A stretch of DNA of 64,000 bases, taken from NCBI GenBank assembly GCA_032209605.1, contig JASFXZ010000014.1:4112912-4176911 (forward strand), in the 5' to 3' direction. How positions within the stretch are numbered: the stretch's first letter is position 1; each line of letters begins with the position of its first letter. The translations under genes were made by a program, and so were the position numbers. The stretch comes from Mactromeris polynyma (taxonomy: Eukaryota; Mollusca; Bivalvia; Venerida; Mactridae). Of this stretch, positions 62,293-64,000 are shown one piece after another. Under the pieces are notes generated by a model. That model worked only from the letters and a program-made list of their open reading frames with translations. It was not told the origin of the DNA and searched no databases.

Positions 62293-63710
62293 ACTCTCTA
62301 ATTTCATTGTGATCAATGACTTAAAGTTATATGTGTATATTTAAGGGTAACATTTCGTGTGTATTCAATGATGATATTCCTGCAAACTATCTTTTCTCCA
62401 GGCATTGAAGGATAATTCATATATGTATATTCTGTGGTCACTTCAAACTTTCACTATTTTCTAAAACAACAAAGATGCTTCATTAATATCACTTGTTGAT
62501 AATTACTATTTAGTCATTATGATTTCCCCTTGGCCTATTTTTGTCAATTGTATCAGCTCGGCTATTTAAAAAAAAATAGAGCTCGGAAGTAACGTAACAT
62601 GTGCAGAAAGTAGTTCCAAAATGGACGCCGAGTTAAATGTACATGTATGTAGTCTCTGTGGATAGTATGACTGAGATTTTTATAAATATTAGGAATACAC
62701 AGAACATTTAGTTGATATTGAATTGCGTTTCCCTGATCAGTTGTCTTAGTTAACAGTGTACACAAAACCGCATCACATACCGAGATTTTAGGTATATTCA
62801 TACACACATACCTTCGAGGTCTATTCCCAACTGTACAGAAATTGCTGAGATGTTGCGATTGTATTTTTCTCTGTCAATGGGTGATATAAAACTGGTCTAT
62901 CTACATAATTATGTAATACATATAATAGTGCTGTTCTGTGACCTGTATTAGTGACCAAAAAATCCATTGTCAGATTTGTACATATTCTAAGAGATAATTA
63001 ATATTTTTCGAGTTGGATTCAATACCAAAGATATTAAAATCAGATGTCAACATTTCTTGCTAAAGCGATTCAAACATAAAAAACTACGCCATTTTCACGC
63101 TGTTCTGTATTGAAATTTGCTTTCTTGCAGCATTGGTTGACATTTTCAGTTTGTTCTGCCAGCAACTGTTGACCAGTAATATCATATATTATACTCGGTC
63201 CATTTAAAAAGCAAAATGTAGGATTTTTCAAATTTCATGAACTTACCTAGGGATGCAATATATCAACTTAACATCATTTCATTATACGCAATGATGAAAG
63301 CTAAATCTTTTATCAATTAACAGACACTTTCATTATCAAAATGAGTTTTAAAAATCGTATCACACAGGTACAAAAGTGCGTTTTTCAATATACTGATCTG
63401 TAATTAACATATCTGCAATATTGTAAGTTACTATAGTGCTGTTAGATTGACCGCGAACAGGTGTATGAACTTTCAGGACCCATTCATGTCAACTTAGGTA
63501 AGGAAATGCTCTCGTGCGTAAAGCTTTAAATGCTGTTTGGATTTCTTTTCTATCAGAACACAACCGTGGCTTTTCTCCGTCAAGCTTACAGGCAAACACA
63601 AACATTTCAATACACCTATTTTGAAATGTAATGGTTGAGGTAATATATTCATAAGTTCACGGTATATATGCAGATTGGAAACTGAAATGTCTACTCTTTA
63701 ATGTAAATTG
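62293..63710 (+). other. OXR1 3' UTR and downstream AT-rich sequence
   Basis: No further exon signal follows the TGA. I see no canonical AATAAA in this stretch. A variant ATTAAA lies at 63033-63038, which would give a 3' UTR of roughly 750 bases (inference). The rest is AT-rich single-copy-looking sequence up to the terminal minisatellite. Confidence 0.4.
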
Positions 63711-64000
63711 TACCCCTATGTACCCTCCACAACGCTGGCTCTCATTGCCCCCATGTACCCTCCACAACGCTGGCTCTCATTGCCCCCATGTACCCTCCAC
63801 AACGCTGGCTCTCATTGCCCCCATGTACCCTCCACAATGCTGGCTCTCATTGCCCCCATGTACCCTCCACAACGCTGGCTCTCATTGCCCCCATGTACCC
63901 TCCACAACGCTGGCTCTCATTGCCCCCATGTACCCTCCACAATGCTGGCTCTCATTGCCCCCATGTACCCTCCACAATGCTGGCTCTCATTGCCCCCATG
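63711..64000. repeat. Minisatellite, 35-bp unit, at least 8 copies, running off the window
   Basis: Units are cccccatgtaccctccacaa, then cgctggctctcattg; cgctgg/tgctgg variation. Its right end is outside the window. Confidence 0.95.

Overview
The window is eukaryotic nuclear DNA, almost certainly from an animal. Coding sequence is split into short exons with GT/AG introns. AT-rich intron sequence makes up about 95% of the window, and the only recognisable proteins are metazoan. The mix of short terminal-inverted-repeat elements, a tRNA-derived SINE-like element and very many minisatellites resembles bivalve mollusc genomes. That taxonomic call is an inference from repeat style; I could not test it by search.

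The window holds one gene, on the + strand: an OXR1/NCOA7 (Drosophila mustard) orthologue, encoding a LysM + GRAM-like + TLDc protein. The 5' end lies upstream of the window. Fourteen coding exons join in consistent phase: 326-441, 10686-10739, 14055-14206, 17605-17712, 18957-19094, 20681-20890, 26520-26701, 27889-29135, 38145-38307, 44023-44200, 58961-59074, 59638-59790, 61031-61200 and 62151-62292 (stop). They give 1041 residues. A further phase-compatible exon at 37492-37587 is possible; it could be a cassette exon or, starting at an ATG at 37479, an alternative first exon. Domain order is N-terminal linker (exons 1-3), LysM (exons 3-5), linker and GRAM-like domain (exons 6-7), a 415-residue acidic Ser/Thr-rich exon (exon 8), the pre-TLDc module (exons 10-12) and the TLDc domain (exons 13-15). 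I see no credible gene on the - strand.

The introns are dominated by tandem repeats. I count at least 22 separate minisatellite arrays with different units of 22-80 bp. They cover roughly 25 kb, about 40% of the window. The largest are the 47-bp arrays (38386-43715), the 32-bp arrays inside a 3.69-kb tandem segmental duplication (49536 to about 58405), a 32-bp array carrying an octamer motif in nearly every unit (14221-16110) and a 62-bp array with higher-order structure (5542-7335).

Several families of non-autonomous TIR elements with TA ends (Tc1/mariner-like MITEs) are scattered through the introns. Several minisatellites lie inside these elements or directly against their ends, which suggests that the arrays grew from element termini. 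The long open frames in the window (up to 744 codons) are products of stop-free repeat units and are not treated as genes.
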